Positions 20,025 through 30,304 of a DNA stretch of 64,000 bases are shown here, piece by piece. Numbering within the stretch: the first letter of the stretch is position 1; every line of letters starts with the position of its first letter. This DNA comes from Pycnococcus provasolii (lineage: Eukaryota; Chlorophyta; Pseudoscourfieldiophyceae; Pseudoscourfieldiales; Pycnococcaceae): positions 620,001 to 684,000 of the forward strand of contig OW568861.1 in NCBI GenBank assembly GCA_938743325.2. Reading direction: 5' to 3'. The notes under the pieces were generated by a model. That model had not been told where the DNA came from. It was given only the letters and a program-made list of their open reading frames with translations, and searched no databases. Made by a program: the position numbers and the translations under genes.

Positions 20025-20075
20025 TTTAGGGGTTACCTTTAGGGGTTAGGGGTTAGGGGTTAGGGGTTAGGGTTG
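20025..20075. repeat. Telomere-type repeat (TTAGGGG)n in the DDAH/ERMP1 divergent spacer
   Basis: About five near-perfect 7-bp units (ttagggg), ending in one ttaggg unit, lie between the divergent start codons at 19988 and 20316. This is one of several telomere-like blocks placed upstream of genes in the window. It could act as a telobox-like promoter element or mark past break repair. Confidence 0.85.
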
Positions 20076-20315
20076 AGGTTTTCCCCAGGCCGCCTGGTCT
20101 GTGGTGGGGTGTGCTGGCCTGCTTCGCTTGTGCCCTCTTCTCATTCTTCTCTTTTTCTTTTCCATTCATTCTTCTCCTCGGCGTGCTTGATTGGGTTTGG
20201 ATCCGCCTCGCCGGCCAGTTTCGCTGATCACGTTCACTCCTATTTTTATTGTTTCACTCGTTCAGTGTCATTGTCATTCTCCGCGCTCCCTTTAGGTTTG
20301 TCTTCATTCATTCAT

Positions 20316-23300
20316 ATGCCTTCACTCACACAAATACCGGAAGAATCCACGCTGGATGATGACGATGACGACATGGATGACATAACACCTTCCAAACCTC
20401 CTTTTAGGGGTGCTGCGCCATCTTCGTCGCCGTCGGGAGTCTCATCAGCGGGTGAGGACAGACCTCAGCAGACATCAGCCGCCGCACGACTTCTAACCCA
20501 CCTCGAAGAAGATCGACGACTTCGAGCACTCAAAAAGCAGAAAAAACTTGACAAGAAGAAAAAAATTGAGGAGAAGAAAACACAGTTCAAGGAACACATC
20601 AAACTGCTAGCGGAAGCTCAGAAGAAGAAACTTGAGACGGGGACGTCGTCAGACAACAATGGCGCGGGCGCATCCACCGCGTCGTCTGCTCTCCTCCAGC
20701 CGTCGTACGCAGCGTCGCTGCTCTCGCTCCTCGTCGTCGTGCTCTGGACCGTAGTGCTCATCACGTCCACGCACCTCATGGCGAAGCTCAACGCAGCGCC
20801 GGGGAACGCGCCAGGCACGCCGCCGGCGTCGTGCGCGGCGGACGGCGACCTCGGACTGCTGGCGACGTCCTTGACGCGAACGCTTGCCGTCTCCGACGAG
20901 GCGGGCACGTTGAGCGCGCCAGGACTGCGCAGGAGACACGCGGCACTGCGTGCGGAACTCGAGCGCGTGCGCGCTGACACAAAAGACTCGGCCAGGGTTG
21001 AAATCGCAGAGGAGACGGATGCCAGCGGCAGCTTTGCCATACCTTTTCTCAACCGGCGTATGGCGCTCTCCTACGACGGTGTGCCATACCTTCTCATGCG
21101 TGTGACAACAACAGCGGCAGGCGGCGTCGCCAACAACGGCAGCACGCCGTCCGTCATGCTTGCCGCGCACTACGACGCGACGGTGGGAACGCCAGGCGCG
21201 GCTGACTGCGCGGGATGCGTCGGCGCAGCCGTGGAGGCGGCGATGCGCGTCGCCTTCTCCCAAAATGCATCGTCGTCGACAACTCTTGTCGCGCTGAATG
21301 GTGCGGAGGAAGTGTTCATGGCAGGTGCACACGCCGTCACGTCGCACCCGTGGTACGACGACGTGCGTGCATTCATCAACCTCGAGGCGACGGGCACCGA
21401 CGGACCGGATATGATCTTCCAGTCGAACGCGGCATGGGCACTCGACGCTAGCCTGCACGCGCGTTCGCACAAGCACGCGTCAAGCATCGCGCACGACTTC
21501 TTCCGCGCAGGATTGGTGCCAGGTGATACGGACTACAAGGTTTACGGGCAGCCGAGGCGCGATGCGGCGTGTGCCCACGCGCGCGAGGAGGCGGCGATGC
21601 AACCCGACAGCGCCGCCGCGAAGCATGCTGTGGTTCACTGTGCTGGCATTGCGGGCATCGACATGGCGCTGATTGGCAGTGGCGAGAGATATCACACAAT
21701 TGCAGACTCCGTGGAGGCGACTGACCGACGTGTGCTAGCTCGACGTGTGGACGATGCTGTGAAGATGGCTAATGCACTTCACGCAGCAATTAGAGAGGGC
21801 AAGCACGAGTCGGCCGAGCCTGCCAGCGCCCCATCAGCAGTGCAACAGGAGCGCATTCAGGAAATGGATCCCGGTGTGGAAGACGCGACACCCATCGCGC
21901 CGCAGGCGCGCGAGGACGCAAAGAAGCGCTTCGGATCCATGGCGAATCTTCCAGAGTCCACGTCGGTGACCGCCACTTCGCCGGAAGCCGAGACGATGCG
22001 CTTCTTTGCTGTGCGAGGTGGCATGGTGAGCGACATCGAAAAGCGCTTAATCGAGAGGTTTACGCCTCCACGGCTGTCAAGACGCCGACGCCGGCGCTGG
22101 GCGGCGGAGAAGACCGCCACCCCCGCTTTCCTCACCGCCTTTGGAAAGTACGCGCTAAGCTATTCGGCCGACACGGCGCGCCTTGCGCACACAACCCCCT
22201 TCTTGCTCCTAAATGCCGCGCTACTATATCGTTGGACGCGAGTGCATGTTGCTGCGGCTGCTCCCGCCAGTGGCATCGCGGCGGTTTGGATGCTTTGGCG
22301 TTCTGTGCTCGGCGGTGCCGCCGGACTTGCGAGTACGCTCTTGTTCGAGGGCATGCTGACAGCAGTGAGTGGCGTCGTATCAGCGGCAGGAACGGCCGCA
22401 CTTTGGTCTGTGCTCGTCTCTTTGCTTGTGCACGACGCGGCGATGCCGTGGTACGGACGTTGGCCGATGGCACTGCTCGTATCCGTGCCCTTGGGCATGT
22501 CGGCACTTGCTGGCGCGTTGGCCAAATGGGTGAGGAGCCGCGTGCACGACGCGGATATGTCTCTTCGTCCCGTACCGCGACGTGCTCGCGGGCGTTTGCA
22601 CAAGCGACCTCTCGTTCCACAACCGACGTATGCTGAGCTGGACCGACGCGCAAGCCTGGCGGTCGTGGCGCTTGGGTGGCTTCACGGGTTTGAGGCATAT
22701 GCGATTACCAACATGCAAGACGCGCGCAGAGGCCTCATAGGAGCCAGCTGGTGCACTGTCGTGACGCTGTGGCTGCTGCTCTGCACGCCGGACGATTCAG
22801 CGGAGCTAACGAAGATTCGTCAGTTGAGGCGGCTTCAGGGTGGCAGCCGACGTCTCCGTAAGCTAGGTGGTGGTGGTGCACAACACCTAACAGTGGCATT
22901 CCCGTCGCTCCTGACGTCTCCATCGAGCGTAATTGCGCTTGTGGTTCTCGGTACCGTCCCACTCATGTTCGCGACTGATGTTTCTACAATGCTTCACAAA
23001 TTCATCGCAGAAAAGCTGGGCATGGCTGGTGCGCCTCCGCGCTTATACGAGGACATCGTTGGACCAATTTTACAGAGATACGGCGTGGGCGCGCCATCTT
23101 TGTTATCGCACGGGCGCTTCTTCTATCAGTCAAATAGTGCCGGTGGACTCTTCTTTGACCCATCATTTTGGCAGGTTATGATCCTGCAGATGACGCCGCA
23201 CTTCGTCAGACGTAATTTCCTGCGTCTGCCGAGTATGTACGCGGACGCTGCCAACGGCGTGATCGGCGGCTTCTTCTCGTGGTGGTCGACAGGCCCTCTT

Positions 23301-24992
23301 TGGGTTGCGTTATCGGCTCACATTGCAGCGACATACATCCCTCGGGTCGGTGCCGACGGCAAGTCGCGTCGGCGCCGGCTGACTTTCGCGACGAAACTTT
23401 TCAGATTGATTGTGCCGATGCTGATTTCTGTGACGGTGGTGGCACACATTCGCCTGCTCAGCGAAAGTCTCGCGGAACCAGCCACGGGCATGGCAGGCGC
23501 GGGCGGCTTCCCATATGCGCCTAGCGCGCCACGGCGCATTGTGGTGTTCCACAAGGCTGACGTTTTCGCCCCCTCCTCGGGCATCGACGCGACCGTAGAG
23601 AACACGCGCTTCATCGTTGCAGGGTTGGATGCAAACGCCGGTGCAGATCAGCTCAAAGAGATGATTGATGGCAGCAGGTTGCATGACGCGCCAGCGGAAA
23701 CGCCAGGTGCTCGTCTCGTGCGTGGCGTTGGTCGGCTCGCTCGCACCGTGTCACGCCGTTTGCTACAGTCTGTGGATCGAAACGTGCGTACGATGGTTGC
23801 CACAAGCGGCGTGCTGCCAGATGAGTGGGCCTCTGCCATCGTGGCTTCTGCCGTGAATGCTGGCTCAATCTTCGACGCAGATGGCTTTGCGCAGTCTGGC
23901 ACGGCAGATGGGTGGCCAGCTCCTCGTCGCAATATGGACGGTGGCGGATACGCCCGGTACCGTGTGGAGGCAACAGCGGCCTCGGAAGCCGCGTCGTGGT
24001 ACCCGGTCACGGACATGATTGGCACCCCGCTTCGCGTGATCCCCGCGCCGCCTCTGTATCCTCCGAAAGGCGGGAGCTTGCCTGACAGCTGGAGGGACCT
24101 TTTGGCTGACACCGAAACACGCCCTGACGAGTTCCCTTCGCGCGGCTTGCCGTACTTGGTGCTCGAAGACGTACCGTCGATGCTCACCGTAACACCATGC
24201 CCAGGCACAGAGACTGGTGCGATAGACTCGGGCCACGCGCGCGTGATTCTTCGCTACAACGTGACTTCGAGCGTGCGCAATGTGCTGCCTGGCGGCTTCC
24301 TCGCGGTGTTCGCGCAGCCCGCGCCCTTGCCGTCGAATGGAAAGATTTCTCGCCATGGCACGGCGCGCATCGTGTCATGGAGCCTTGCGGATGGCGTTCC
24401 GAGGGCGGAGCGTGGTGGAGGCCCGCAGTCGTTCGACGAGGATGCGGAATACTACGTGTTCCGCCACGCGCGCGGCGACGGCGTTTCGGCGACGCCTACG
24501 AATTCGGTTCCACCTCCCGTTCAGTTTTGGATGGTCGTGGAGACTAACAACTGCACAGAATCTACGCTTGCATGGCGCACGCGTCCTCGCTCGAGGAAGA
24601 GGCGCCACTTGAAGAGTACGACAATGGCGAGTCGTTTCGTGGCGCGCGTCTTCGGACTCGGAGGCGAAAGAAACAGTGGCGATGGTGGTCGTAGTGGTAG
24701 TGGCGGCGAGGCATCCTCCTCCTCACCTGGAGGGTGGCGAGGCGCGAGATCACAGGCGGAGCGCGACACGGAATTCGAGCTGAACACGCTCGTGCGCATG
24801 CAGCTCTCCGCATCGTACACGTTCCCCACGGAGGGAATTAGCAAATTTGTTGAGAGAGTTTTATGGCCTGTCAAGCCTTCTGACGTGGACAGCTCTCCCA
24901 ATGCCGCGGCGCGGTGGATGAGGATGCGTGACAGCGTTACGGTCCTTCACGCGACGGTGACGGATCACATTGCGACGGTTCAGCGACCCTAG
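20316..24992 (+). CDS. Endoplasmic reticulum metallopeptidase 1-like M28 protease, polytopic
   Basis: The 1558-residue protein starts at ATG 20316. A charged Lys-rich coiled-coil-like segment precedes one membrane helix (SLLSLLVVVLWTVVLI). Next comes an M28 zinc-peptidase domain with ligand motifs AAHYDA, ADCAGC, NGAEE, INLEATG and a late YHTIADS histidine, and with the ERMP1-typical DTDYKVYGQ and GIAGIDMALI. The C-terminal two thirds hold multiple hydrophobic segments (about 2200-3450 bp into the gene) and a large lumenal region. That is the architecture of ERMP1/Felix-ina, an ER membrane peptidase. The second acidic metal ligand lies in DCAGCVG rather than the usual DDG, so the site geometry merits checking. 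It converges on the ETHE1 gene with 77 bp between stops. Confidence 0.88.
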   Translation: MPSLTQIPEESTLDDDDDDMDDITPSKPPFRGAAPSSSPSGVSSAGEDRPQQTSAAARLLTHLEEDRRLRALKKQKKLDKKKKIEEKKTQFKEHIKLLAEAQKKKLETGTSSDNNGAGASTASSALLQPSYAASLLSLLVVVLWTVVLITSTHLMAKLNAAPGNAPGTPPASCAADGDLGLLATSLTRTLAVSDEAGTLSAPGLRRRHAALRAELERVRADTKDSARVEIAEETDASGSFAIPFLNRRMALSYDGVPYLLMRVTTTAAGGVANNGSTPSVMLAAHYDATVGTPGAADCAGCVGAAVEAAMRVAFSQNASSSTTLVALNGAEEVFMAGAHAVTSHPWYDDVRAFINLEATGTDGPDMIFQSNAAWALDASLHARSHKHASSIAHDFFRAGLVPGDTDYKVYGQPRRDAACAHAREEAAMQPDSAAAKHAVVHCAGIAGIDMALIGSGERYHTIADSVEATDRRVLARRVDDAVKMANALHAAIREGKHESAEPASAPSAVQQERIQEMDPGVEDATPIAPQAREDAKKRFGSMANLPESTSVTATSPEAETMRFFAVRGGMVSDIEKRLIERFTPPRLSRRRRRRWAAEKTATPAFLTAFGKYALSYSADTARLAHTTPFLLLNAALLYRWTRVHVAAAAPASGIAAVWMLWRSVLGGAAGLASTLLFEGMLTAVSGVVSAAGTAALWSVLVSLLVHDAAMPWYGRWPMALLVSVPLGMSALAGALAKWVRSRVHDADMSLRPVPRRARGRLHKRPLVPQPTYAELDRRASLAVVALGWLHGFEAYAITNMQDARRGLIGASWCTVVTLWLLLCTPDDSAELTKIRQLRRLQGGSRRLRKLGGGGAQHLTVAFPSLLTSPSSVIALVVLGTVPLMFATDVSTMLHKFIAEKLGMAGAPPRLYEDIVGPILQRYGVGAPSLLSHGRFFYQSNSAGGLFFDPSFWQVMILQMTPHFVRRNFLRLPSMYADAANGVIGGFFSWWSTGPLWVALSAHIAATYIPRVGADGKSRRRRLTFATKLFRLIVPMLISVTVVAHIRLLSESLAEPATGMAGAGGFPYAPSAPRRIVVFHKADVFAPSSGIDATVENTRFIVAGLDANAGADQLKEMIDGSRLHDAPAETPGARLVRGVGRLARTVSRRLLQSVDRNVRTMVATSGVLPDEWASAIVASAVNAGSIFDADGFAQSGTADGWPAPRRNMDGGGYARYRVEATAASEAASWYPVTDMIGTPLRVIPAPPLYPPKGGSLPDSWRDLLADTETRPDEFPSRGLPYLVLEDVPSMLTVTPCPGTETGAIDSGHARVILRYNVTSSVRNVLPGGFLAVFAQPAPLPSNGKISRHGTARIVSWSLADGVPRAERGGGPQSFDEDAEYYVFRHARGDGVSATPTNSVPPPVQFWMVVETNNCTESTLAWRTRPRSRKRRHLKSTTMASRFVARVFGLGGERNSGDGGRSGSGGEASSSSPGGWRGARSQAERDTEFELNTLVRMQLSASYTFPTEGISKFVERVLWPVKPSDVDSSPNAAARWMRMRDSVTVLHATVTDHIATVQRP

Positions 24993-25069
24993 ATAATAAT
25001 ACTGTAGCTTGTATGGTAAATTACTTTCGTTACTTAGACAACTGAAAACATTCGTTCAAAATTTGGATT

Positions 25070-25996
25070 TCACTCATCTTGAATGCCGCAAACCAAGTTA
25101 GCGGGAACGGCGACATCGATCATCTTTGGATACGGCAAGCCGAGGTTGGCCATGATGTCGATGAACTCGTCACGGCTCTTGGTGAGTCGCAAGTTGTACT
25201 TCTTCTCCTCGCCCACCGTGCTGCGCGTTCGTCCCTTGTAGTCGTGCGCGGGGTACACGAACGTCTCGTCGGGCAGGGAGAACACCTTCTCGTTCACGCT
25301 GTCGAACAGCTTGCCTGCGTCACCCTGCTGGAAGTCGGTGCGCCCGCACCCTCGAACGAGCACGGCGTCACCTGTGAAGCACATGCTCTTGTCGTCGAGC
25401 ACAAACGTCACGCACCCGTCCGTGTGTCCCGGTGTCGCGTGCACCGTGACGTGTCGGCTTCCAAAGGCGATGGTGTCCCCGTCGTTCACTAGAACGTCTG
25501 CTTTGGCACCAGAAGCCTTGCTGATGACGCTCTTGGCATCTGGGAGTACTTTTTTCAAGTCGCCCGTTCCCGTGACGTGGTCGGCGTGGCAGTGCGTGTT
25601 CAGCAGGTACTTGAGCTTGACGTTGAGCTGCTGTGCGACTTCGACGTCGCGTTCGACGAGTTCTTTGACAGGGTCGATGAGTATGCCTTCCCCTCCGTCG
25701 GCGAGTAGGTAGGTGTAGGTGCACGACTCGCGGTCAAAGAGCTGGCGGAATAGCATGAGACTGGACGTTGCTGTGACTGAGTTGCTCGTTGCAGAGTGTG
25801 TTGTAGATGATGTTGTTTTAGATGAGGATGAAGGGGAGACGGCGTGAGACGACGTGAGACGACGAATGTGAAGGTGTGCCTGACAAGCCGGAGAATGACG
25901 ACGAGTAGCAGCGGAGCTCCCCCTAGATCTAGATCGGAGATTGAGACGAGGAAGTGATGAAGGAGTAGGATGACGTAGATGAAGGAGTCGTTGCAT
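25070..25996 (-). CDS. ETHE1: Persulfide dioxygenase, ETHE1 family
   Basis: A metallo-beta-lactamase-fold protein of 308 residues from ATG 25996. The core matches ETHE1: [18 protein letters not shown], the metal motif [45 protein letters not shown] and [17 protein letters not shown]. It binds a single iron and oxidises glutathione persulfide to sulfite in mitochondrial sulfide catabolism. The ~85 residues before the core are Ser/His/Arg-rich and fit a mitochondrial presequence. The frame extends seven codons above the ATG without another start. Confidence 0.93.
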   Translation of the reverse strand: MQRLLHLRHPTPSSLPRLNLRSRSRGSSAATRRHSPACQAHLHIRRLTSSHAVSPSSSSKTTSSTTHSATSNSVTATSSLMLFRQLFDRESCTYTYLLADGGEGILIDPVKELVERDVEVAQQLNVKLKYLLNTHCHADHVTGTGDLKKVLPDAKSVISKASGAKADVLVNDGDTIAFGSRHVTVHATPGHTDGCVTFVLDDKSMCFTGDAVLVRGCGRTDFQQGDAGKLFDSVNEKVFSLPDETFVYPAHDYKGRTRSTVGEEKKYNLRLTKSRDEFIDIMANLGLPYPKMIDVAVPANLVCGIQDE

Positions 25997-26195
25997 ATAT
26001 GCAAAATCCAAACCCAACCCAAAGGGAATATTCGCGAAGTTGCTATGAAAACGGAGTGCAAAGAAAGCAGTGGAGAGAGAAAGCTGACAGGCTGATCTGA
26101 TGAGTTCGAACGGTACTACGATAAGGTATGGCGACAGATCTCCGGAGATGTTACTGAGAGACAGATACTGTACTGATGGGGTGTCGCTATCCTAA

Positions 26196-27339
26196 GGCTA
26201 TTTCTTAAACTGCGAAACCCGAAAATCGGGGCGAAAAGGTTTTCGGGGGATTTTTTCGGTCTGAAATTTCGTTTTTCGCGATGTCGCGTTATCCACCTTA
26301 TATTCGCGAAAAGATTCTTGCCCGAACTTTCGGTCTTCGCGACGGTGCGACGTGCCCGAAAGTTGCGAAAACCGAAAATTTCGGGCAAGAACGGTTCGAG
26401 TTCTGGGTCCGGGGTTCCTCCACCTTTTCTGGCAAAAAGGTCACGTTTGGTCGTTCGTTCTGCGTGGGCTTAACATCCCGTGCTTTTTCCCCCGTTGCTC
26501 GCGCGTCACATTGCACGCGTACTCTCTCACCTCGCAGCTGGTGGCCCCTCTTTCCTTTCTCGTCTTTTGCACAGAGTGAACGCGTTAAGGCCAGGCCAAC
26601 GAGTGGCCCGCACAGCGCAGCACGCAACACGCAGCTTGCCGCTGTTGTCCCTTCCGCCTTGCACATCGGCCATTGCGGCCATCACTTTTACTTTCGCTCT
26701 TAAGTAAACCGGTGCTTTTTTCAGCACCTTTACACCTTCTTTCAACCTTCTTTTCTCTGTCTTCCTGTTTACTATGTCTGGTGAAGACTTTGAACCGTGG
26801 GTTCCCAGCCACATCACGCCCGTCGCGCCGTACCCTGGACCGACGACGCACGCCTTCGACAATGACCCTTCGGTCTTCAACAATGATCTGGACGGGTGGA
26901 GCTTCGACATGTTTCCTGAGCCGCCTGAGCCGCCTGAGCCGCCTCAGTCGCGCGCGCGACCTGTGCGAGGCGTGTCGACTCGCGTTGAGCCGCCGCCGCA
27001 GCGCGCTTCGCGTGTTGCGAGCGTTGCGATGGCGTCGCGTGCTGCGAGAGTGCTGGGTTTGACCTCGTCATGTGCAAGACAAGTGGCCGCAATGACGAGA
27101 AACAAGCGGTTAAGGCAGGCGTCGGGAGGCAGTTTGAATTTCGCCCCCCCGGGGCGAAAATCTTGGGGGCAGGGGCAAGAACCGGCCAGTTTCGCCCCCC
27201 CGCCGGGGGGGGACCGAAAAATTTGAACACTTTTCAGGAGTTTAAGGACGTCACAATTTGCAACCCCCCGAAAACAGGAACCGAAACCCTCCCCCATTTT
27301 CGGTTTTCGCCCCGAACTTCGCGAGTTTAAGAAATAGCC
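26196..27339. mobile_element. Non-autonomous PIF/Harbinger-like DNA transposon
   Basis: The element starts GGCTATTTCTTAAACT at 26196 and ends with its reverse complement AGTTTAAGAAATAGCC at 27339. Both ends are flanked by TAA (26193-26195 and 27340-27342), a 3-bp target duplication typical of PIF/Harbinger. The similarity of the ends extends further inward with mismatches (cgaaaa/cgaaaacc...gggg). Of 1144 bp, no transposase is visible. One ATG frame from 26774 starts MSGEDFEPWVPSHITP and runs through an acidic PEPPEP tract, but becomes low-complexity; it may be the start of an accessory protein left by internal deletion. The clear TIRs and duplication suggest fairly recent movement. Confidence 0.8.
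26774..27226 (+). CDS. Unidentified frame inside the Harbinger-like element
   Basis: A frame with a good ATG encodes an acidic Pro-rich N-terminus (FEPWVPSHITPVAPYPGP) then PEPPEPPEPP and a basic Arg/Ala part. The last third crosses G- and C-homopolymer sequence that looks non-coding. No domain is recognisable. It could be the leading part of a Harbinger accessory protein, or chance. Confidence 0.25.
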   Translation: MSGEDFEPWVPSHITPVAPYPGPTTHAFDNDPSVFNNDLDGWSFDMFPEPPEPPEPPQSRARPVRGVSTRVEPPPQRASRVASVAMASRAARVLGLTSSCARQVAAMTRNKRLRQASGGSLNFAPPGRKSWGQGQEPASFAPPPGGDRKI

Positions 27340-27528
27340 TAAGCACTAGAGAAACCGAATGCTGACTGTGCGAGAATTTGTTTGCCTCGGGGTTTGAATT
27401 TGTTTTGATACCCGCGGGGTTTGAATTTCTCGTTGTTGATGGACCTTGTTGATGGCATGTCATGTCTGCGTTTTACAACTTAAACTTGCTTACTTAAGGT
27501 TAGTTCACTTCACGATAGGGTAGTTCAG

Positions 27529-28203
27529 TCATGGATTAGTCGGGTCCGGCGTGATTCTCAAGTAGCTCTTTCCACTCGGAACCTCGCTCGTCTCGAAACC
27601 CTTCGGAAACCTCTCGCGCGCCTCGTTGTCGCTCAACGTCGGAACCACCATGCAAGTCTTGCCCTTCGTCCAATTCGCAGGCGTCGCCACGCTCTGCGTC
27701 GCCGTCAGCTGAAGCGAGTCAATCACGCGAAGCACCTCGGCGAAACTGCGACCGGTTGTCGCGGGATACAGGATGGACAGCGCGAGCTTCTTCTGCGGAT
27801 TCACCACAAACACAGCGCGGCAGGTGAGAGGCAAGCCCTGCTTGTCCTTTTCTGCAGGGTCCAGCATGCCGTACAATACGGCAATCTCACGGTTGGGGTC
27901 GGAAATGATGGGGTACGTAACCGTGCTCTTCTCAGCGTACGAAGTCGCCTCGATGTCCTTGATCCACTCAATGTGATGCTCCGTCGTGTCGCAGCTCAGC
28001 GCAGCCACCTTCACGCCTCGCTTCGTGAACTCGTCGTGTATGCTTGCCACCGCTCCCAGCTCCGTCGTGCACACCGGCGTGAAGTCAGCGGGGTGAGAGA
28101 ACAGAACCGCCCAGCTGTTGTCGATGTAGCTGTGCCAGTTCAGCGAGCCGGTCGTCGAGTCCGCCGTGAAGTCTGGCACGGTCGTCCCAAGCACGAGCGC
28201 CAT
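27529..28203 (-). CDS. 1-Cys peroxiredoxin (PRDX6 type)
   Basis: The 224-residue protein has the length and motifs of 1-Cys peroxiredoxins: FSHPADFTPVCTTELG with the peroxidatic cysteine near 47, LSCDTTEHHIEWIKDIE, FPIISDP-like YPIISDPNREIAVLYGM, and the C-terminal domain SLQLTATQSVATPANW and GKSYLRITPDP. It reduces hydrogen peroxide and organic hydroperoxides using one peroxidatic cysteine. No targeting leader is visible, so it is probably cytosolic or nuclear. Its start codon lies only 114 bp from the stop of the USP gene on the same strand. Confidence 0.95.
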   Translation of the reverse strand: MALVLGTTVPDFTADSTTGSLNWHSYIDNSWAVLFSHPADFTPVCTTELGAVASIHDEFTKRGVKVAALSCDTTEHHIEWIKDIEATSYAEKSTVTYPIISDPNREIAVLYGMLDPAEKDKQGLPLTCRAVFVVNPQKKLALSILYPATTGRSFAEVLRVIDSLQLTATQSVATPANWTKGKTCMVVPTLSDNEARERFPKGFETSEVPSGKSYLRITPDPTNP

Positions 28204-28317
28204 GGCTGCGTTGGCAAGAACAGTGACTGGTGGAGGGGGAAGGCGAAGATAACCGGGATTATCGATTGGGGGATTGCCGTGCGTGGGGAAATTCGGGGGT
28301 TACAAATTCGCATTTGG

Positions 28318-29997
28318 TCACTGCGACGACGGTGCAGCTGTCGCTGCCGTACTGTGGATAGAAGTGTACACGAGCAGGTACGCCATGCGAAACACACGAG
28401 GGCATAGCACCTCCCTGAGCTCCGCACCGCGTGTGCGCAAGTCGTTGCAGAAGCGCCACTGGCTCGCAGCATCTCGCACGAAGGCTGTGTAATGGCCGCA
28501 GTGAAGCGTCTCGCCGTGATGGAGCACGACGGACTCCAGACGGTAGCGTCGGCGATGCCGGTCGACACCGTCCTCAACATCCGCAAAGCCCAAATCAAGC
28601 ATCTCCCCGAAAACGACAGGGTCGCAGATCTTGCGCATGCCACCCGCGTGCGCCTCAAAGCGCTTCAGGTGCACGATGAGAGTCTCGGGAAATTGACGAA
28701 CAAAAAACCGGCTCATTGCCGTTGTGCCGTCGGAGCAGGCGGCGCACTTCAGCTCCACCTCCTCCGTGCCAAAAACGCCGCGGCGTAGCAGGTCCATCAG
28801 CCGGAAGTTGTACGTGCCGCTCTCCAGGCGGCGTCGCAAGTCCGATGCAAGAGTTACGGAGTGCACCGTCGCCGACTCGGGAACGGCACCGCCCTCCCGT
28901 GCGACGCCGCACGACACGCATTTCAGGTGCCGCTCTAGTGTGGCGCCGAACGTTTCCTGCACAGGATCACGGGTAGTGGGAGACTTCGCGAGATTTCCTA
29001 GCGGCGGCACATTCTCCTTGTCGTGTGCCACATCATGCGCGCCAGCCAAAGCCCGCCCAGCCTCAATGCTGACGGCGTCGAGCAGAGCGACGAGGAACTC
29101 GTGCGCATCCTGCTGCTGGCGCAGGTGCGCGCCCGTGAAGGCACCAGCATGCGCGGCACCCGTTCGATGGCCGACGCCACGCAGAAGCGCACCAAGGCTC
29201 TGCTGAGCCGTTCCTCCCGATCCGGGGGCGAGGCACCGCCGAAGCTCGACGCAGACGCGCACGGCGGAGAGGCTGCTGGATCCACCGCCTGCGGCGGTTC
29301 CATCGACATGCGCGCGAAGGAACGCGTCGAGTCGCCTCGCGAATGCTGGCGCACCGCGAAGCGCCTGCAGAACTGCGCTCACGTAGCATGTGTTTCCAAG
29401 GTTCGCAATGCCGTCCTTTGTCGCCACCTCCGCGGGTCTATTGCTGGTTGCCATCCACGCCGGTTTCTTCGACGCCTGCGGCGGTGTTATGCTGTCCCTT
29501 CGCTGCTGTGCGGTGGCGGTGGTGGGTCTGGGCACAAGCCCAAGTTGAGCGGCGGCACCTTGTGGACTTGCTCTCTTCTTCGCCGTATTTTGCTCGTAGT
29601 ACTGGTCGACAAGCCGCGAGTCGCGTCTCCACGGCTGCTGGGTCTGCTGCCGTTTCGGCTGCACGCCCTCGTCGGGCCAGACCTGCTCCCTCTGTTGTCT
29701 TTTTCTCGCCTCTTCCATCTCCCTCGCCCTTTCCGCCCTTTCCGCCCTTTCCTGTGCGATGCGCTGTTTGGTGAGCGACTTATCAAGAGGGCGCGGCACG
29801 GCGATTTTTCCCCCCGAAGACCCCAAAGCACCACCATGACCACCACCATGACCACCAAGCCCAACCGGCGGGTAAGAAAGCAAGGCCGACGACGGCCCAG
29901 AGCGGAGAGGAGAGGAGAAAGATGCCTTTGCCGATGATGCTGCTGCCGCTGCTGCTGCAGACTGCTGAAGGAGCTCACCACGGCTCTTGCGCTTCAT
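28318..29997 (-). CDS. Ubiquitin-specific protease (USP, peptidase C19)
   Basis: The 559-residue protein starts at ATG 29997 (MKRKSRGELLQQ). After a ~190-residue basic, Gln/Arg-rich and Ala-rich N-terminus, the USP fold begins at GIANLGNTCYVSAVLQAL with the catalytic cysteine near 204. It continues with QQDAHEFLVALLDAV, a CxxC...CxxC zinc pair (KCVSC; KCAAC), FPETLIVHLKRFE, and the His box VVLHHGETLHCGHYTAFV (His near 502) followed by WRFCND and AYLLVY. The catalytic Cys, His and Asn/Asp are all present. It should remove ubiquitin from proteins; the compact single-domain form resembles the USP36/42 group. Substrates are unknown. Confidence 0.93.
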   Translation of the reverse strand: MKRKSRGELLQQSAAAAAAASSAKASFSSPLRSGPSSALLSYPPVGLGGHGGGHGGALGSSGGKIAVPRPLDKSLTKQRIAQERAERAERAREMEEARKRQQREQVWPDEGVQPKRQQTQQPWRRDSRLVDQYYEQNTAKKRASPQGAAAQLGLVPRPTTATAQQRRDSITPPQASKKPAWMATSNRPAEVATKDGIANLGNTCYVSAVLQALRGAPAFARRLDAFLRAHVDGTAAGGGSSSLSAVRVCVELRRCLAPGSGGTAQQSLGALLRGVGHRTGAAHAGAFTGAHLRQQQDAHEFLVALLDAVSIEAGRALAGAHDVAHDKENVPPLGNLAKSPTTRDPVQETFGATLERHLKCVSCGVAREGGAVPESATVHSVTLASDLRRRLESGTYNFRLMDLLRRGVFGTEEVELKCAACSDGTTAMSRFFVRQFPETLIVHLKRFEAHAGGMRKICDPVVFGEMLDLGFADVEDGVDRHRRRYRLESVVLHHGETLHCGHYTAFVRDAASQWRFCNDLRTRGAELREVLCPRVFRMAYLLVYTSIHSTAATAAPSSQ

Positions 29998-30190
29998 GAC
30001 ACAGAGCGTGAAGTGAAGGAGCTGAGCTGACACACAAAATAGTCTATGCAGAATGACAGCTAGGTGCTCTCGAGCCCGAGGGGGCGGAAAAGGAAAGGGG
30101 GGGGGCGGGAAGTTTGAACCCACCGGTTACCCACCCGCCGGATCATCCCCCAAACCCCGAAAGAAAGAGAACCAAACACCGAAAAAGAAA

Positions 30191-30222
30191 CCCCTAACCC
30201 TAACAGAACTTAGGGTTAGGGC
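30191..30222. repeat. Inverted telomere-type repeat (CCCTAA facing TTAGGG)
   Basis: Two CCCTAA-type units, a 5-bp spacer (agaac) and two TTAGGG-type units form a near-perfect short palindrome upstream of the USP start codon and beyond the carboxypeptidase stop. It can form a hairpin. Confidence 0.8.
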
Positions 30223-30304
30223 TGGTAGGTGTTTTTTTCCCACCGGGGATTGAGTATTGACGGATTCACCTGAGCCACGTTGTTACATAGGGCTACCTTG
30301 CCTA

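Noticed and set aside
20073-20315. Upstream in-frame extension of the ERMP1-like protein
   Set aside because: It begins at a non-ATG codon inside the telomere-type repeat; the first ATG is 20316. The same reasoning trimmed several other genes to their first ATG.
22132-22698. 188-codon antisense frame within the ERMP1-like gene
   Set aside because: Arg-rich shadow of a conserved membrane region on the other strand.
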